The notes below the pieces were generated by a model. It had not been told where the DNA came from and did no database searches. It saw only the letters and a program-made list of their open reading frames with translations. Shown here in pieces: positions 9,069 through 18,074 of a DNA stretch of 64,000 nucleotides. Position 1 is the stretch's first letter. Each line of letters opens with the position of its first letter. The stretch comes from Thalassoglobus sp. JC818 (lineage in GTDB: Bacteria > Planctomycetota > Planctomycetia > Planctomycetales > Planctomycetaceae), in contig NZ_JBFEFI010000003.1 of assembly GCF_040717535.1 (NCBI RefSeq), positions 132,001 to 196,000 on the forward strand, read 5' to 3'. The position numbers and the translations under genes were made by a program.

Positions 9069-9126
9069 AGCACTTTCAGATTCGGACAACACTTTCTCGC
9101 ACAAGCAAACTCAGCCTTTTTAGTTA

Positions 9127-9160
9127 GCGATGCAGCACAAGAAAGAGCAACATGCTCTAG
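9127..9160 (+). repeat. Dispersed GAGCAAC hairpin element, copy 2
   Basis: A 34-bp segment in the gap after the gene ending at 9068. It contains the stem AGAGCA-ACA-TGCTCT (9144-9158) and shares the leader GCGATGCAGCACAAG with the copies at 5401-5431 (inverted) and 20368-20400. The rest of the 362-bp gap (9069-9430) holds the terminator at 9216 and no gene. Confidence 0.55.
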
Positions 9161-9215
9161 CCGGTTGATCGAACACAATTCGAAACAGAGCGCGACCTTG
9201 TCTGGGTCACTCTAG

Positions 9216-9261
9216 ATCACAAAGACCTGCATTTAGGCGACTGCAGGTCTTTGTGATTTTC
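9216..9261 (+). terminator. Strong intrinsic terminator (16-bp perfect stem)
   Basis: ATCACAAAGACCTGCA at 9216-9231 is an exact inverted repeat of 9242-9257, with a 10-nt loop, followed by TTTCT on the plus strand. It lies between two plus-strand genes (8517-9068 and 9431-9895). The left arm is preceded by mixed bases, so it should work best for the plus strand. Confidence 0.75.
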
Positions 9262-9430
9262 TACAGCGAGTTCCGGCCTGATTCGTTCTCTTTCAGGCAG
9301 CAATCAGAGCGAATTCGGCATTGAGACCGGCTATTGCTCGCATTCGGAGCATCTCACCGGCTATCGTGTTCTGATTGAAGTCCGGTCAGGCAGTTCGGGC
9401 CCAGGCTGTCTCGAATGTTCGCTGTGAAAG

Positions 9431-9895
9431 ATGGAGTGCTGCGAAGTGGCCAAAACGAAGAAGAAACGACGCGAAGATCTTAAGAAAGGGGAAGTCCTCT
9501 GTTCTTACTGCACTGCAAAGTGTTGCCGGTATTTCGCGTTTCCCATCGATGCTCCAAAGAAGCGACAGGACTACGATTACCTGCGCTGGTTCCTTTTGCA
9601 CGGTCGAGTCGCCATTTTCGTCGAGGATGATACGTGGTATCTGATGGTGTATGCCGACTGTAAACATCTGCAGGAGGACCATCGCTGCGGGATCTACGAA
9701 GATCGTCCACAGATTTGTCGCGACTACACGACCGACAACTGTGAATACGAAGATGATGCTCTCTACGACAAATTCTTCGAAACTCCCGAGCAGATTTGGG
9801 AATATGCACAGGCGATCCTGCCGGCCAGTCAGGGGCGAACATTCTCGTCCGAACCGATGTCTGCGAGGGAAGTTGTCCTTCCGGTTCTCGGGTGA
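9431..9895 (+). CDS. YkgJ-family cysteine-cluster protein
   Basis: A 154-residue protein of the YkgJ/UPF0153 type, thought to bind zinc or an iron-sulfur cluster through conserved cysteines. The visible pattern is 'CSYCTAKCCRYF' near residue 25, 'DCKHL...HRCGIYEDRPQICRDY' around residues 77-98, and 'NCEYEDD' after that; this spacing is characteristic of the family. The start may be the ATG at 9431 or the GTG at 9446; the first residues are basic and not conserved. The role of the family is poorly known. hisS follows on the same strand after 133 bp. Confidence 0.85.
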   Translation: MECCEVAKTKKKRREDLKKGEVLCSYCTAKCCRYFAFPIDAPKKRQDYDYLRWFLLHGRVAIFVEDDTWYLMVYADCKHLQEDHRCGIYEDRPQICRDYTTDNCEYEDDALYDKFFETPEQIWEYAQAILPASQGRTFSSEPMSAREVVLPVLG

Positions 9896-10028
9896 CTTCT
9901 CAGTGACTTTTTCGAAAGTGTGTTCCGATCGCTTCGTAGCGACTTGCTTTCTGTCGAACCGATCCGATTAAAATTCCTGCTGGGAATGCCCAGCTTTATT
10001 CCTCAGTTTCCAACTTTGTAGCAAGACC

Positions 10029-11357
10029 GTGTCCGACTCGCTTATCAAACCCCAAACGCTCAAAGGCTTTCGTGATTCTCTCCCCGACACCATGCTGGCT
10101 CGGGAGCAGTTAATGGGAATCGCCAGACGAGTTTATCGCAGCTTCGGCTTCAGCCCGATTGATACTCCCGCATTGGAGTACAGCGAGATTCTTCTGGGGA
10201 AAGGGAGCGACGAAACAGACAAACAGATGTTTCGTTTTCAGGATCAGGGCGAACGCGATGTCGCCATGCGGTTTGACCTGACAATTCCGTTTGCTCGCTT
10301 CGCTGCTCAGCACATCGGCCAACTCGGAACACCGTTCAAGCGATACCACATCGGAACAGTCTGGCGTGCCGAGAAGCCGCAAAAGGGGCGGTATCGGGAA
10401 TTCATTCAATGTGATTTCGACACGATTGGAACCGATTCCAACGCCAGTGATATCGAAACGCTGTTCGTGATTCACGATCTGATGGAGGCGATCGGCTTCA
10501 CCGGGTTCACGATTCGTGTCAATCACCGGCAGCTGCTTAACGGACTTCTCGATCGGCTTTCAGTTGTCGACAAGTCGGTCGGAATTCTTCGGGCTCTCGA
10601 CAAGCTGGCCAAAATTGGTGCTGACAAAGTCATCGCTGAGATGGTGGATGGTGTCGGAATCGAGAAGTCGACAGCGGAGCAGATTCTGGAATTCGCCCAG
10701 CTGAGCGGAACCCCTCAGTCGATTCTCTCAGATGCTGAGGGTCTGATCGGTGACAACGAGCGAGGCCAAGTCGGGCTGACCAATCTGAAAGAACTCTTTG
10801 AGACCTGTCGAAAAGTTGGAATCGAAGACGATCGAATCGCTTTGGACGTCTCAATTGCTCGCGGGCTGGATTACTACACCGGAACAATTTACGAGACCTT
10901 TCTGACGGATCTTCCCGGAATCGGCAGCGTTTGTTCAGGAGGTCGATACGACAATCTGGCGGGGCTGTTCACAAAAGAAAAGCTCCCCGGAGTGGGTGCC
11001 AGTCTCGGGTTGGATCGTCTCCTGGCAGCGATGGAAGAACTCGGGCTGGTGCAGACTGCTTCCACTCCCGCTCAGGTTCTCGTGGCGATGTTCGACGGCG
11101 AAAAGATGGCGGAATACCTCGCACTAGGTCGTCGATTGCGAAGTGCTGGAATCTCGGCAGAGGTCTATCCTCAAGATAGAAAGATTCAGAAGCAGTTTCA
11201 GTACGCGAATCGCAAAGGGTTCCGAGTTGTTGTCATCGCTGGCTCCCGCGAATTCGAACAACAGGTCTGGAACGTGAAGGATCTTGAACTTGGAACTCAA
11301 ACAGAAGTCGCCGATGCAGACTTGGCAGCTTCACTTCACCGGATCTTGAGTCGATAG
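10029..11357 (+). CDS. hisS: Histidyl-tRNA synthetase
   Basis: A class II aminoacyl-tRNA synthetase of 442 residues, the usual length for HisRS, starting at GTG. It charges tRNA-His with histidine in the cytoplasm. The sequence shows the N-terminal 'KGFRD.LPD', class II motif 1 around 'SFGFSPIDTPALEY', and motif 2 'YHIGTVWRAEKPQKGRYREF'. It also has the histidine-specific 'ARGLDYYTGTIYE' segment and motif 3 near 'GVGASLGLDRLL', followed by the anticodon-binding domain ('AQVLVAMFDGEKMAEYLALGRRLRSAG'-type ending). Nothing looks atypical. It converges with the cysteine desulfurase gene at 11401. Confidence 0.97.
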   Translation: MSDSLIKPQTLKGFRDSLPDTMLAREQLMGIARRVYRSFGFSPIDTPALEYSEILLGKGSDETDKQMFRFQDQGERDVAMRFDLTIPFARFAAQHIGQLGTPFKRYHIGTVWRAEKPQKGRYREFIQCDFDTIGTDSNASDIETLFVIHDLMEAIGFTGFTIRVNHRQLLNGLLDRLSVVDKSVGILRALDKLAKIGADKVIAEMVDGVGIEKSTAEQILEFAQLSGTPQSILSDAEGLIGDNERGQVGLTNLKELFETCRKVGIEDDRIALDVSIARGLDYYTGTIYETFLTDLPGIGSVCSGGRYDNLAGLFTKEKLPGVGASLGLDRLLAAMEELGLVQTASTPAQVLVAMFDGEKMAEYLALGRRLRSAGISAEVYPQDRKIQKQFQYANRKGFRVVVIAGSREFEQQVWNVKDLELGTQTEVADADLAASLHRILSR

Positions 11358-11400
11358 CCTTTGAGGTCTGGCACCTGCAGCTAGCAAAGGTGTGGTTTCG

Positions 11401-12573
11401 TCAGACTGCCGAGGCAATCTGTGCGATTGACTCGAGAGTGTAGTCAATCTCTTCAGCCGTGTTGAACGGTCCGAAGCTGAATCGCACGGTTCCTCCTCGC
11501 TCAAGGGTTCCCAAAGCTTGGTGAGCCTTCGGAGCACAGTGCAGGCCCGCGCGAGTTTCGATCCCAAAGTGTTCATCGAGAAGAGAGCAGAAGGTCTGCG
11601 GGTCGATGGATGTTAGGTTGCAGCTGACCACGCCGACTCGATTCTGGGTTTCCGTTTCGAGAGCTTGCTCGATTTGAGGGATTCCGCGGAGGCCGGAACA
11701 AAACTGCTCGGTCAGATCTTGTTCGTGTTTTCGAAGCGAGTCGATTCCTTTTTCTTCGATCCACTCAATCGCCGCATCAAGTCCAAACAGGCCCGGAGCA
11801 TTGTGATTTCCCGGTTCATATTTCTCCGGCAATGTCTCAGGTTGTTGCGCCTCATTGCTCTTAGTTCCCGTGCCTCCTTGACGCACGGAGTCGATGAGTT
11901 GTTCCATGCCGGATCGAAACGCAAGAACGCCCGTTCCGAGCGGACCGAGTAAGCCTTTGTGTCCGGGGCAGGCAAGGATGTCGACACCGAGTTTCTCGAG
12001 AGCGACCGGAAGATGTCCAACAGATTGAGCGGCGTCCAAAAGGACAAGAGTCTGCGTTTGTTCCGCGAGCTCAGCAACTTGTTCGATCGGTTGAAGCACT
12101 CCGGTGACGTTCGAAGCATGTGTCATGCAAATGACGCGCGGGCTTTCCTGCAGCAACGATTTGAGGTGTGACAGGTCGATGCGTCCGGACTCGTCGCAGT
12201 CGACGAACTGGACCGAAATCTCAGTCTGTTTCTGAAGAAAGTTCAGCGGGCGGAGGACGGAATTGTGCTCCCAGTGAGTCGTGAGGACATGATCCCCCGG
12301 TTTCAAGAGTCCGTGCAGAGCCAGGTTCAGTGAGTCCGTTCCATTCAGTGTGAAAACGACACGATCCGGCGATCCGACATCCAGAAGTTTTGAGATGCGA
12401 GACCGGCAGCGGTCAACGGTTCGTTGAACTTCCTGACCCTTGCCCGTTGCTGACCGACCAACGGCGCAGCCCAAGTTCCGGGAATAACGGTCGCTCGCGA
12501 GATAGACCGGTTCAGGTTTAGGAAAACTCGTCGCAGCATTGTCGAGATAGAGGCGTTTTTTCGGCTCCATCAT
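11401..12573 (-). CDS. Cysteine desulfurase-family aminotransferase (class V)
   Basis: A 390-residue PLP enzyme of the NifS/SufS/CsdA superfamily. It has 'YLDNAATSFPKP' at the N-terminus, 'HWEHNS' before the cofactor region, and 'LLDAAQSVGH'. The PLP-binding Lys lies in 'ACPGHKGLLGPLGTG', and a catalytic Cys candidate is in 'TRAGLHCAPKAH'. These enzymes take sulfur from cysteine for Fe-S cluster or thio-cofactor synthesis. No sufBCD or iscU gene is adjacent, so its sulfur acceptor is unknown. Its start codon overlaps the stop of the LUD-domain gene by 4 bases (12570-12573), which suggests translational coupling. Confidence 0.92.
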   Translation of the reverse strand: MMEPKKRLYLDNAATSFPKPEPVYLASDRYSRNLGCAVGRSATGKGQEVQRTVDRCRSRISKLLDVGSPDRVVFTLNGTDSLNLALHGLLKPGDHVLTTHWEHNSVLRPLNFLQKQTEISVQFVDCDESGRIDLSHLKSLLQESPRVICMTHASNVTGVLQPIEQVAELAEQTQTLVLLDAAQSVGHLPVALEKLGVDILACPGHKGLLGPLGTGVLAFRSGMEQLIDSVRQGGTGTKSNEAQQPETLPEKYEPGNHNAPGLFGLDAAIEWIEEKGIDSLRKHEQDLTEQFCSGLRGIPQIEQALETETQNRVGVVSCNLTSIDPQTFCSLLDEHFGIETRAGLHCAPKAHQALGTLERGGTVRFSFGPFNTAEEIDYTLESIAQIASAV

Positions 12574-13166
12574 GACTCAAGGTCCTCGACGAAGAAGACA
12601 GACAGCGTACGTGCTCCGTGAGCCCCTTTGACCAGTGACTGCTCAATATCCGCCGTTTTCGATGGTCCTGAGATAAAGGTTCCAAACGCGCGACTGGACG
12701 GGTCGACCTTCTCGTAGGCTTCGTGCATGTTGTTGACGAGCTGCGAACGAGGAACAATCAGAACGAGGTACTGGGACAGAAAATAAAGCACGCGATGTGG
12801 GACGTTATTGTCCGTGACCCAGATGGCGGCGTTCTCTGCGACAGCCACTTCCCCAGGTAAAATTGCCCAATCGACATCCTGCAGATCGTGTGGATCGGAA
12901 ACCGTGCTGAGATCGAAGCGATCTTCAAAAACACCGGGGACACAAGAAACGACCGTCAATTCTTCTGAGTTCAACTCCGAGAGTCGACCTGGGATTTCAT
13001 CAACTGAACGGACGGTTTCGCAGATTCCGCCGACCCCTTCCAGCACAGATTTGAACTGCTCGTACGGATCGGGGTATTGCGTCCACTCCCCGTCGTGTTC
13101 GGGAAGATCCGTTGATTGCGGCAGGTGTTTTCGAATCTGTGAGAGGATCTGCTCTCGCGAACTCAT
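12570..13166 (-). CDS. LUD-domain protein (LutC/YkgG-like)
   Basis: A 198-residue protein with the LUD fold found in LutC/YkgG proteins of lactate utilisation. The diagnostic end 'FISGPSKTADIEQSLVKGAHG' is present near residue 165, with 'ILPGEVAVAENAAIWV' in the middle. LutC is normally encoded with LutA and LutB; neither is nearby here, so the substrate is uncertain. The gene is coupled to the downstream cysteine desulfurase by an ATGA overlap and lies 92 bp downstream of mqnE on the same strand, making a likely three-gene unit. Confidence 0.88.
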   Translation of the reverse strand: MSSREQILSQIRKHLPQSTDLPEHDGEWTQYPDPYEQFKSVLEGVGGICETVRSVDEIPGRLSELNSEELTVVSCVPGVFEDRFDLSTVSDPHDLQDVDWAILPGEVAVAENAAIWVTDNNVPHRVLYFLSQYLVLIVPRSQLVNNMHEAYEKVDPSSRAFGTFISGPSKTADIEQSLVKGAHGARTLSVFFVEDLES

Positions 13167-13258
13167 GATTGTCGAGACCTCAAGGTTGCAAGGTTTTGAG
13201 CAAGTTTCGAACTGGAAGAATGAATTCGCAATGGCAGAAGAGGGTCGCTGTCGGTTGA

Positions 13259-14383
13259 TCAGGCGATCAGCATCGGTTCTTCGACCTTCCAGTCCGCTCC
13301 GTTCCGGATGACTCGACGGTAAAGAGTGTCGCGTTCAACCGGTTCGCATCCTGCTTCACGAATCAAGCTGTGAAGCTTTGTGACTGACAGACCTTCGGGA
13401 GTCTTTGCTCCAGCATCGTGGTAAATCAGTTCGTGAACCACAGTCCCATCGAGGTCATCTGCACCGAATCCGAGAGCAACTTGAGCGGTCTGTTCTCCCA
13501 GCATGATCCAATAGGCTTTGATGTGATCGAAGTTGTCGAGCATTAATCGGGAGATCGCGATCGTCTTCAGATCCTGGTTCCCGGTTGGCTTCGGAATATC
13601 ATCCATCCCGGTGTTTTCCGGATGGAAAGCCAATGGAATGAAAGTCTGGAAACCGTGGGTGTCGTCCTGCAGATCCCGCAGCTTGCACAAGTGGTCGATA
13701 CGGTGACGAGCTTCCTCGACATGACCGTACAACATGGTGGCATTGGATCGAAGTCCCAATTCATGGGCAGCTCGATGAATGTCGAGCCAGCTTTGAGCGT
13801 CCGCTTTGTGTTCGCAGATTTGTGAACGAACTTGCTCGTCGAAGATCTCGGCGCCGCCACCCGGGAGGCTTCCCAAGCCGGCATCGATCATCTGCTGAAG
13901 AATCCAATCGTATGGCTTTTTAGTCAGATGCGCGAACCAGCTGATTTCGACGCCGGTCCAGGCTTTGATGTGAATTTCCGGCCACGTCTCATGAATCACG
14001 CGGACGACATCAACGTACCAGTCAAATTTCTTGAGGTGATGAAGACCACCGACAACATGGATTTCGGTCGCGCCCTGAGACTTCGCTTCGAGTACGCGTT
14101 CACGAATCATGTCGTCGCTGAAGACGTAAGCTTTGTCTGCTTTCAAGTCCGAGCGAAACGCACAGAACTTGCATCGGTACACACAAACATTCGTCGGATT
14201 CAAATGAATGTTGGTGTTGTAGTACGCGATGTTGCCATGGCGGGCAGTTCGTACTTGATGAGCCAGAGAGCCCAGAGTGAGCAGATCGACTTCTTCTTCC
14301 AGGAAGAGTCCGTCTTCGAATGTGAGCCGCTCGCCAGAGTTGACCTTCTGGCGGATGGTGTCAATTGTGATCGAATTATTCAT
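13259..14383 (-). CDS. mqnE: Aminofutalosine synthase
   Basis: A radical SAM enzyme of the futalosine route to menaquinone, joining a chorismate-derived precursor to SAM to give aminofutalosine. The iron-sulfur triad is Cys67, Cys71 and Cys74 ('CVYRCKFC'). The family signatures 'IHVVGGLH', 'IKAWTGVEI', 'SLPGGGAEIF' and 'ATMLYGHVE' are all seen, which favours MqnE over MqnC. The start at 14383 ('MNNSITIDTI') was chosen because GGAG lies 6 nt before it; an upstream ATG would add 17 residues. No other mqn gene is in the window. Its presence implies respiration with menaquinone made by the futalosine pathway. Confidence 0.93.
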   Translation of the reverse strand: MNNSITIDTIRQKVNSGERLTFEDGLFLEEEVDLLTLGSLAHQVRTARHGNIAYYNTNIHLNPTNVCVYRCKFCAFRSDLKADKAYVFSDDMIRERVLEAKSQGATEIHVVGGLHHLKKFDWYVDVVRVIHETWPEIHIKAWTGVEISWFAHLTKKPYDWILQQMIDAGLGSLPGGGAEIFDEQVRSQICEHKADAQSWLDIHRAAHELGLRSNATMLYGHVEEARHRIDHLCKLRDLQDDTHGFQTFIPLAFHPENTGMDDIPKPTGNQDLKTIAISRLMLDNFDHIKAYWIMLGEQTAQVALGFGADDLDGTVVHELIYHDAGAKTPEGLSVTKLHSLIREAGCEPVERDTLYRRVIRNGADWKVEEPMLIA

Positions 14384-14576
14384 GGATCTCCGGCCACATT
14401 TCACGCGGTTGCAATTGGATATGAAGCAAGGCACTCACGATTCACAACACTCGACTTGTGAGCGTGCCTGTCTCGAACTCAACCGTCTGATTCCGCAGCG
14501 CCTAACGAATGATTCCAAAATTAACGAATCTGGACCGAAGAATCTTCGTGCAGCGAAAACAATCTGAAAATTGAAA

Positions 14577-14610
14577 CGGGAAGCACCGGGACGAATCCGG
14601 ACACTTCCCG
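14577..14610 (-). terminator. Intrinsic terminator of the TPR/alpha-CTD gene
   Basis: CGGGAAG (14577-14583) pairs with CTTCCCG (14604-14610), and an inner CCGG pairs with CCGG. On the minus strand the hairpin is followed by T-rich sequence (TTTCAATTTTC). It lies 18 bp past the stop codon of the gene at 14628-15941. Confidence 0.65.
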
Positions 14611-14627
14611 AGGAAATTCATCGACAA

Positions 14628-15941
14628 TTAGTCGTTGCGGAGTTTGAGATTCATTTCCGAAAGCTTGTTTCGGATCTCGTTGAGTGAGGTCACTCCGAAG
14701 TTCTTGGCAGACAGCAGTTCGTCCGGAGTTCGCATCAACAACTCGCCGATTGTTGTGATTCCGAGGCGAGTCATACACTTGCGGCTTCGAACGGAGAGAT
14801 TCAAATCGCCGATTGGAGTTTGAACGGCTGCTTGTTCTTCAGGCGACAGATCGCGTTGATCGAAAGCAGGCTCCCGTTGTTTTTCGTGGAGGTACTGTCC
14901 AATCGACAGAGAATGCTGAGCCATCAGTTCGCGAACTTCCATCAGGGAGGTTTCCCCAAAGTTCTTTCCGGAGAGCAGTTCCTGTTCGCTGATTTCGGTC
15001 AGTTGTCCCAGTGTTTCGATGCCCATTGTCGCCAGGCAGTTCCGGCTGCGGACAGAGAGTTCGAAATCGGTGACCGGGCGACCGAGGAGTTGCTCCAGCT
15101 TTTGCTGTTCCTTGAGCGATTCTTCGTCGTAGTACATGTTGCTCGTTGCCTCAATGTCTTTGAGGTACAAGACAGCACGTTCATTACCGGGATCGTATTT
15201 CAGAACTCGCTCAAAGCAGTATTGAGCAGCTGCGTAGTTTTCTTTGTCTTCGTAAAGCAGCCCCAGGTTGAGCAGGGCACTGCGGAGGTACGGAGGACGC
15301 GACAGGCAGCGTTCGTAAAGCTGAATCGCTTCTTCGTCGTCGCCGTGTCGGCTGTTTTGGACAGCGAGTGCGAAAAGTGCACGCTGGTGGTGGTGGTCCA
15401 TGTCGACCGCACGTTCGAAATACTCGATCGCGCCGAAAGTGTCTCCACGATCTGCGAGAATACATCCCATCTGGTAGGAGTATTCTGCGAGTCGAGCACC
15501 TTCTGCACCTGTGCTGCGGATCATCTCTTCCGCTGCTTCCATCTTGCCCATGCGGCGAAGTGCACCGGCTCGACGCAGAGTCGATTCGACAGGGTGATAT
15601 CCGAGTTTCGCTGCTTGTTCGAATTCGCTGGATGCTTCTTCGTATCGCGCCTGAGAGAGCAGTGCCTGGGCCAGGAAGTACCGACCAATGCCCTCGTCTG
15701 TTCCCGCGAGAATTTGTTCAGATTCTTTGGGGCTGCCAAGAAGAAATTGCCCAATTCCGGCGCGGACGCGAAGAGCTGGATTGTTTTGTGCTTCTTCAGT
15801 AACTTGTTCGATCGCCTTCCGGAAATCAGCTGCTCCCGATCCGACTGCGGCCGAGAGCATTTGATTCAAATGTTCTCGCGACAGAGGGGACGAATCGCGA
15901 AGCGTTCCGAGAAAGTCATAATTTTGGATCGTCGCGGTCAA
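14628..15941 (-). CDS. TPR protein with two RNA polymerase alpha-CTD-like domains
   Basis: A 437-residue cytoplasmic protein. Residues ~80-265 are tetratricopeptide repeats ('AIEYFERAVDMDHHHQRALFALA', 'LLNLGLLYEDKENYAAAQYCFERVLKYDPGNERA'-type units). Residues ~290-346 and ~376-435 are two copies of the helix-hairpin-helix domain that forms the C-terminus of RNA polymerase alpha ('DFELSVRSRNCL', 'GDLNLSVRSRKCM', each followed by 'GKNFG.TSL' or 'AKNFGVTSL'). Compared with E. coli alpha, the DNA-contacting Arg265 and Ser299 equivalents remain in both copies, and Lys298 is replaced by Thr. The N-terminal assembly domain of alpha is absent. It may bind upstream DNA or activators in place of, or together with, polymerase; that is inference. 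It has its own promoter region and terminator. Confidence 0.85.
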   Translation of the reverse strand: MTATIQNYDFLGTLRDSSPLSREHLNQMLSAAVGSGAADFRKAIEQVTEEAQNNPALRVRAGIGQFLLGSPKESEQILAGTDEGIGRYFLAQALLSQARYEEASSEFEQAAKLGYHPVESTLRRAGALRRMGKMEAAEEMIRSTGAEGARLAEYSYQMGCILADRGDTFGAIEYFERAVDMDHHHQRALFALAVQNSRHGDDEEAIQLYERCLSRPPYLRSALLNLGLLYEDKENYAAAQYCFERVLKYDPGNERAVLYLKDIEATSNMYYDEESLKEQQKLEQLLGRPVTDFELSVRSRNCLATMGIETLGQLTEISEQELLSGKNFGETSLMEVRELMAQHSLSIGQYLHEKQREPAFDQRDLSPEEQAAVQTPIGDLNLSVRSRKCMTRLGITTIGELLMRTPDELLSAKNFGVTSLNEIRNKLSEMNLKLRND

Positions 15942-16496
15942 TGTTCGAGTCTCTTCTTCAAGCAGGGTGGAAAACGCGAGGAAATCTTACCGAACCGCTC
16001 AGTTTAGCAACGATTCTGCACAGTTCAATCTCTCTCGAGTTTGGCATCGAAGGTTGCTGATGGGATCGCTCGTCCGATTGTGCCCGATCATGTTCTCAGA
16101 ACACTCAAATCCTCTTGGATACGCAATCCGTCAGCTTTCTTATACATCAACTGTTGCTTAGACTTTGCTGTTCACGTTTCCAGGGAATCGAGAATTTGCG
16201 ATCTTGTGAACCGAAGTGGCCTGTGGAAACTCTGGAGAATAGCGACTTGCATATCGATTTCGGCTGATGTGGCGATGGAAATAGCATCACCGACTGTTGA
16301 CTTGTGTTCGAGGGCAAGAGGTTCGGGGCCGCTGTAAGTTGTGATCAGAGAGGCTGAAAGCTGAAAGAGTCGGCAGGACTGGAGATGGCGTTGGGGCCGA
16401 TTCGATTTGAGATATTGTGAAAACGTTGATGGATTTACTTTCGAGTGATTTGTCGAAGTGATCCTTTTGACGATCAGATGAGAGAGAGGATGGGGA
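15942..16496. other. Divergent promoter region, no gene seen
   Basis: About 555 bp between the TPR/alpha-CTD gene and aroDE, which point away from each other. No convincing frame, tRNA or structured RNA was recognised. It should contain both promoters, and possibly a long leader for aroDE. GAGAGAGGATGGGGA just before the aroDE start at 16497 supplies a ribosome-binding site. Confidence 0.4.
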
Positions 16497-18074
16497 ATGA
16501 TCTGTGTCAGCCTGGGACGTACGCGACATAAAATGATGATCGCGGAACACCGAGCGCTCGCGGAACGCGGTGCAGAGTTGGTTGAATTGCGTGTTGACTG
16601 GATTCCCCGCAACCTTCGCCTCGATCGCCTCATCAAAGATCGTCCCACTGAGGTCATCTTGACCTGTCGTCGTCCGCAGGATGGCGGTCGATTTGACGGC
16701 AGCGAAGACAAACGGTTGCAGATTCTGCGAGAGGGAATTGTCGCAGGCGTCGAATACGTTGACCTCGAAGTTGACATCGCGAAAAAAGTTCCTCGCTACG
16801 GAAAAACGAAGCGGATTGTCAGCTTTCACGATTTCGAGAAGACTCCGGAGAATCTGGAAGAGATTCATAAGCAGCTTTGCGAGTGCGATGCGGACATCGT
16901 CAAAATCGTGACGATGGCAGACAGCCCGGCCGACAATGTTCGCATGATGAAGCTCGTTGAGTCGGCCAAGGTTCCGACGGTCGGCTTTTGTATGGGAGAA
17001 CAGGGGCTCATCAGCCGTGTTCTCTGCGGAAAATACGGGGCTCCATTCACCTATGCGACGTTCAACAAGGAACGCGTAATGGCGCCGGGGCAACTCTCTT
17101 TCGATGAGATGAAGAAGCTCTACCGCTACGATTCAATCGACAAAGAGACCAAAGTTTATGCCGTTTTGGGAGACCCGATTGCGCACAGCTGGAGCCCGTT
17201 GCTTCACAATCTGGCTTTCATTAAGAAGGGGTTGAACTCGGTCTACGTGCCCCTGCGTGTCTCTGCCGAAGACTTCGACGAGCTCGTCAAGGAATACGAA
17301 TTCTTCGGGATCGAAGGCTACAGCGTCACAATTCCTCACAAGCATGCTGCTCTCGAATTTGCGACGGAAGTTGAGGAAGCTGCGGAAGAGATCGGGGCTG
17401 CGAATACTCTCATTCGCCAGTCAAAAGGTGAGTGGTTCGCCCGCAACACCGACTATGATGCTGCCCTCGAGTCGATTCATCTCGGGCTCGAAATGAAAGG
17501 CGAGAACAGCCTGAACGGACAGCGAGTTCTGATTCTCGGTGCAGGCGGCGTGGCTCGTGCAATTGGCCTCGGGGCGGTCCGTCAGGGGGCGGTGGTGACA
17601 ATTACGAATCGATCGAAAGCACGAGCTGCCAAGCTGGCTGATGATCTGAGCTGTCAGTCGGTGACTTGGGAGAATCGCGGTTCAGTGGGTGTTGATGTCG
17701 TCGTGAATTGCACTCCGGTCGGAATGTTCCCGAATATGAACGAGTCGCCATACCATGAGCATTGGCTTCGCGAAGGTGTTGTCGTTTTTGATACGATCTA
17801 TAACCCTGAGAACACGTTGTTGCTCAAGAATGCCAAAACGCGACTTTGCCACACAGTCAGTGGCATCGAGATGTTCGTTCGGCAGGCAGCAGCACAATTC
17901 ACAGCTTTCACTGGCACCGACGCCCCGTTGGATCAAATGCGAACATCCCTCCGACGCAGCATTTCCCCGGTGAGAGTCAAAACGGAACAGGGCCATGCAG
18001 CTCCCTCGGAGCAATCGGCAAAGACTTCAACCAAGTCACCTCAGAAACCAGTAGACGACCATGAGCAATCCTGA
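16497..18074 (+). CDS. aroDE: Bifunctional 3-dehydroquinate dehydratase/shikimate dehydrogenase
   Basis: A 525-residue fusion that carries out steps three and four of the shikimate pathway, as in plants. Residues 1-~215 are type I dehydroquinate dehydratase: 'VELRVDWIPR', 'ILTCR', the catalytic His in 'VSFHDFEKT', and the Schiff-base Lys in 'DIVKIVTMADS'. Residues ~220-490 are shikimate dehydrogenase: 'GDPIAHSWSPLLHN', the catalytic Lys in 'SVTIPHKHAA', the nucleotide loop 'GAGGVARAIG', and 'DTIYNPENT'. The C-terminal tail is polar and probably disordered. The stop codon overlaps the start of the HlyD-family gene by 14 bp, so the two are probably cotranscribed although not functionally related. 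Confidence 0.95.
   Translation: MICVSLGRTRHKMMIAEHRALAERGAELVELRVDWIPRNLRLDRLIKDRPTEVILTCRRPQDGGRFDGSEDKRLQILREGIVAGVEYVDLEVDIAKKVPRYGKTKRIVSFHDFEKTPENLEEIHKQLCECDADIVKIVTMADSPADNVRMMKLVESAKVPTVGFCMGEQGLISRVLCGKYGAPFTYATFNKERVMAPGQLSFDEMKKLYRYDSIDKETKVYAVLGDPIAHSWSPLLHNLAFIKKGLNSVYVPLRVSAEDFDELVKEYEFFGIEGYSVTIPHKHAALEFATEVEEAAEEIGAANTLIRQSKGEWFARNTDYDAALESIHLGLEMKGENSLNGQRVLILGAGGVARAIGLGAVRQGAVVTITNRSKARAAKLADDLSCQSVTWENRGSVGVDVVVNCTPVGMFPNMNESPYHEHWLREGVVVFDTIYNPENTLLLKNAKTRLCHTVSGIEMFVRQAAAQFTAFTGTDAPLDQMRTSLRRSISPVRVKTEQGHAAPSEQSAKTSTKSPQKPVDDHEQS

Noticed and set aside
14820-16007. A long open frame (about 395 codons) on the plus strand opposite the TPR/alpha-CTD gene
   Set aside because: It is antisense to a gene with clear domain structure, its product is Cys/Phe/Arg-rich without motifs, and no ribosome-binding site supports it.
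16287-17093. A 268-codon minus-strand frame overlapping the start of aroDE
   Set aside because: It covers the conserved dehydroquinate dehydratase domain of aroDE on the other strand and has no motif.
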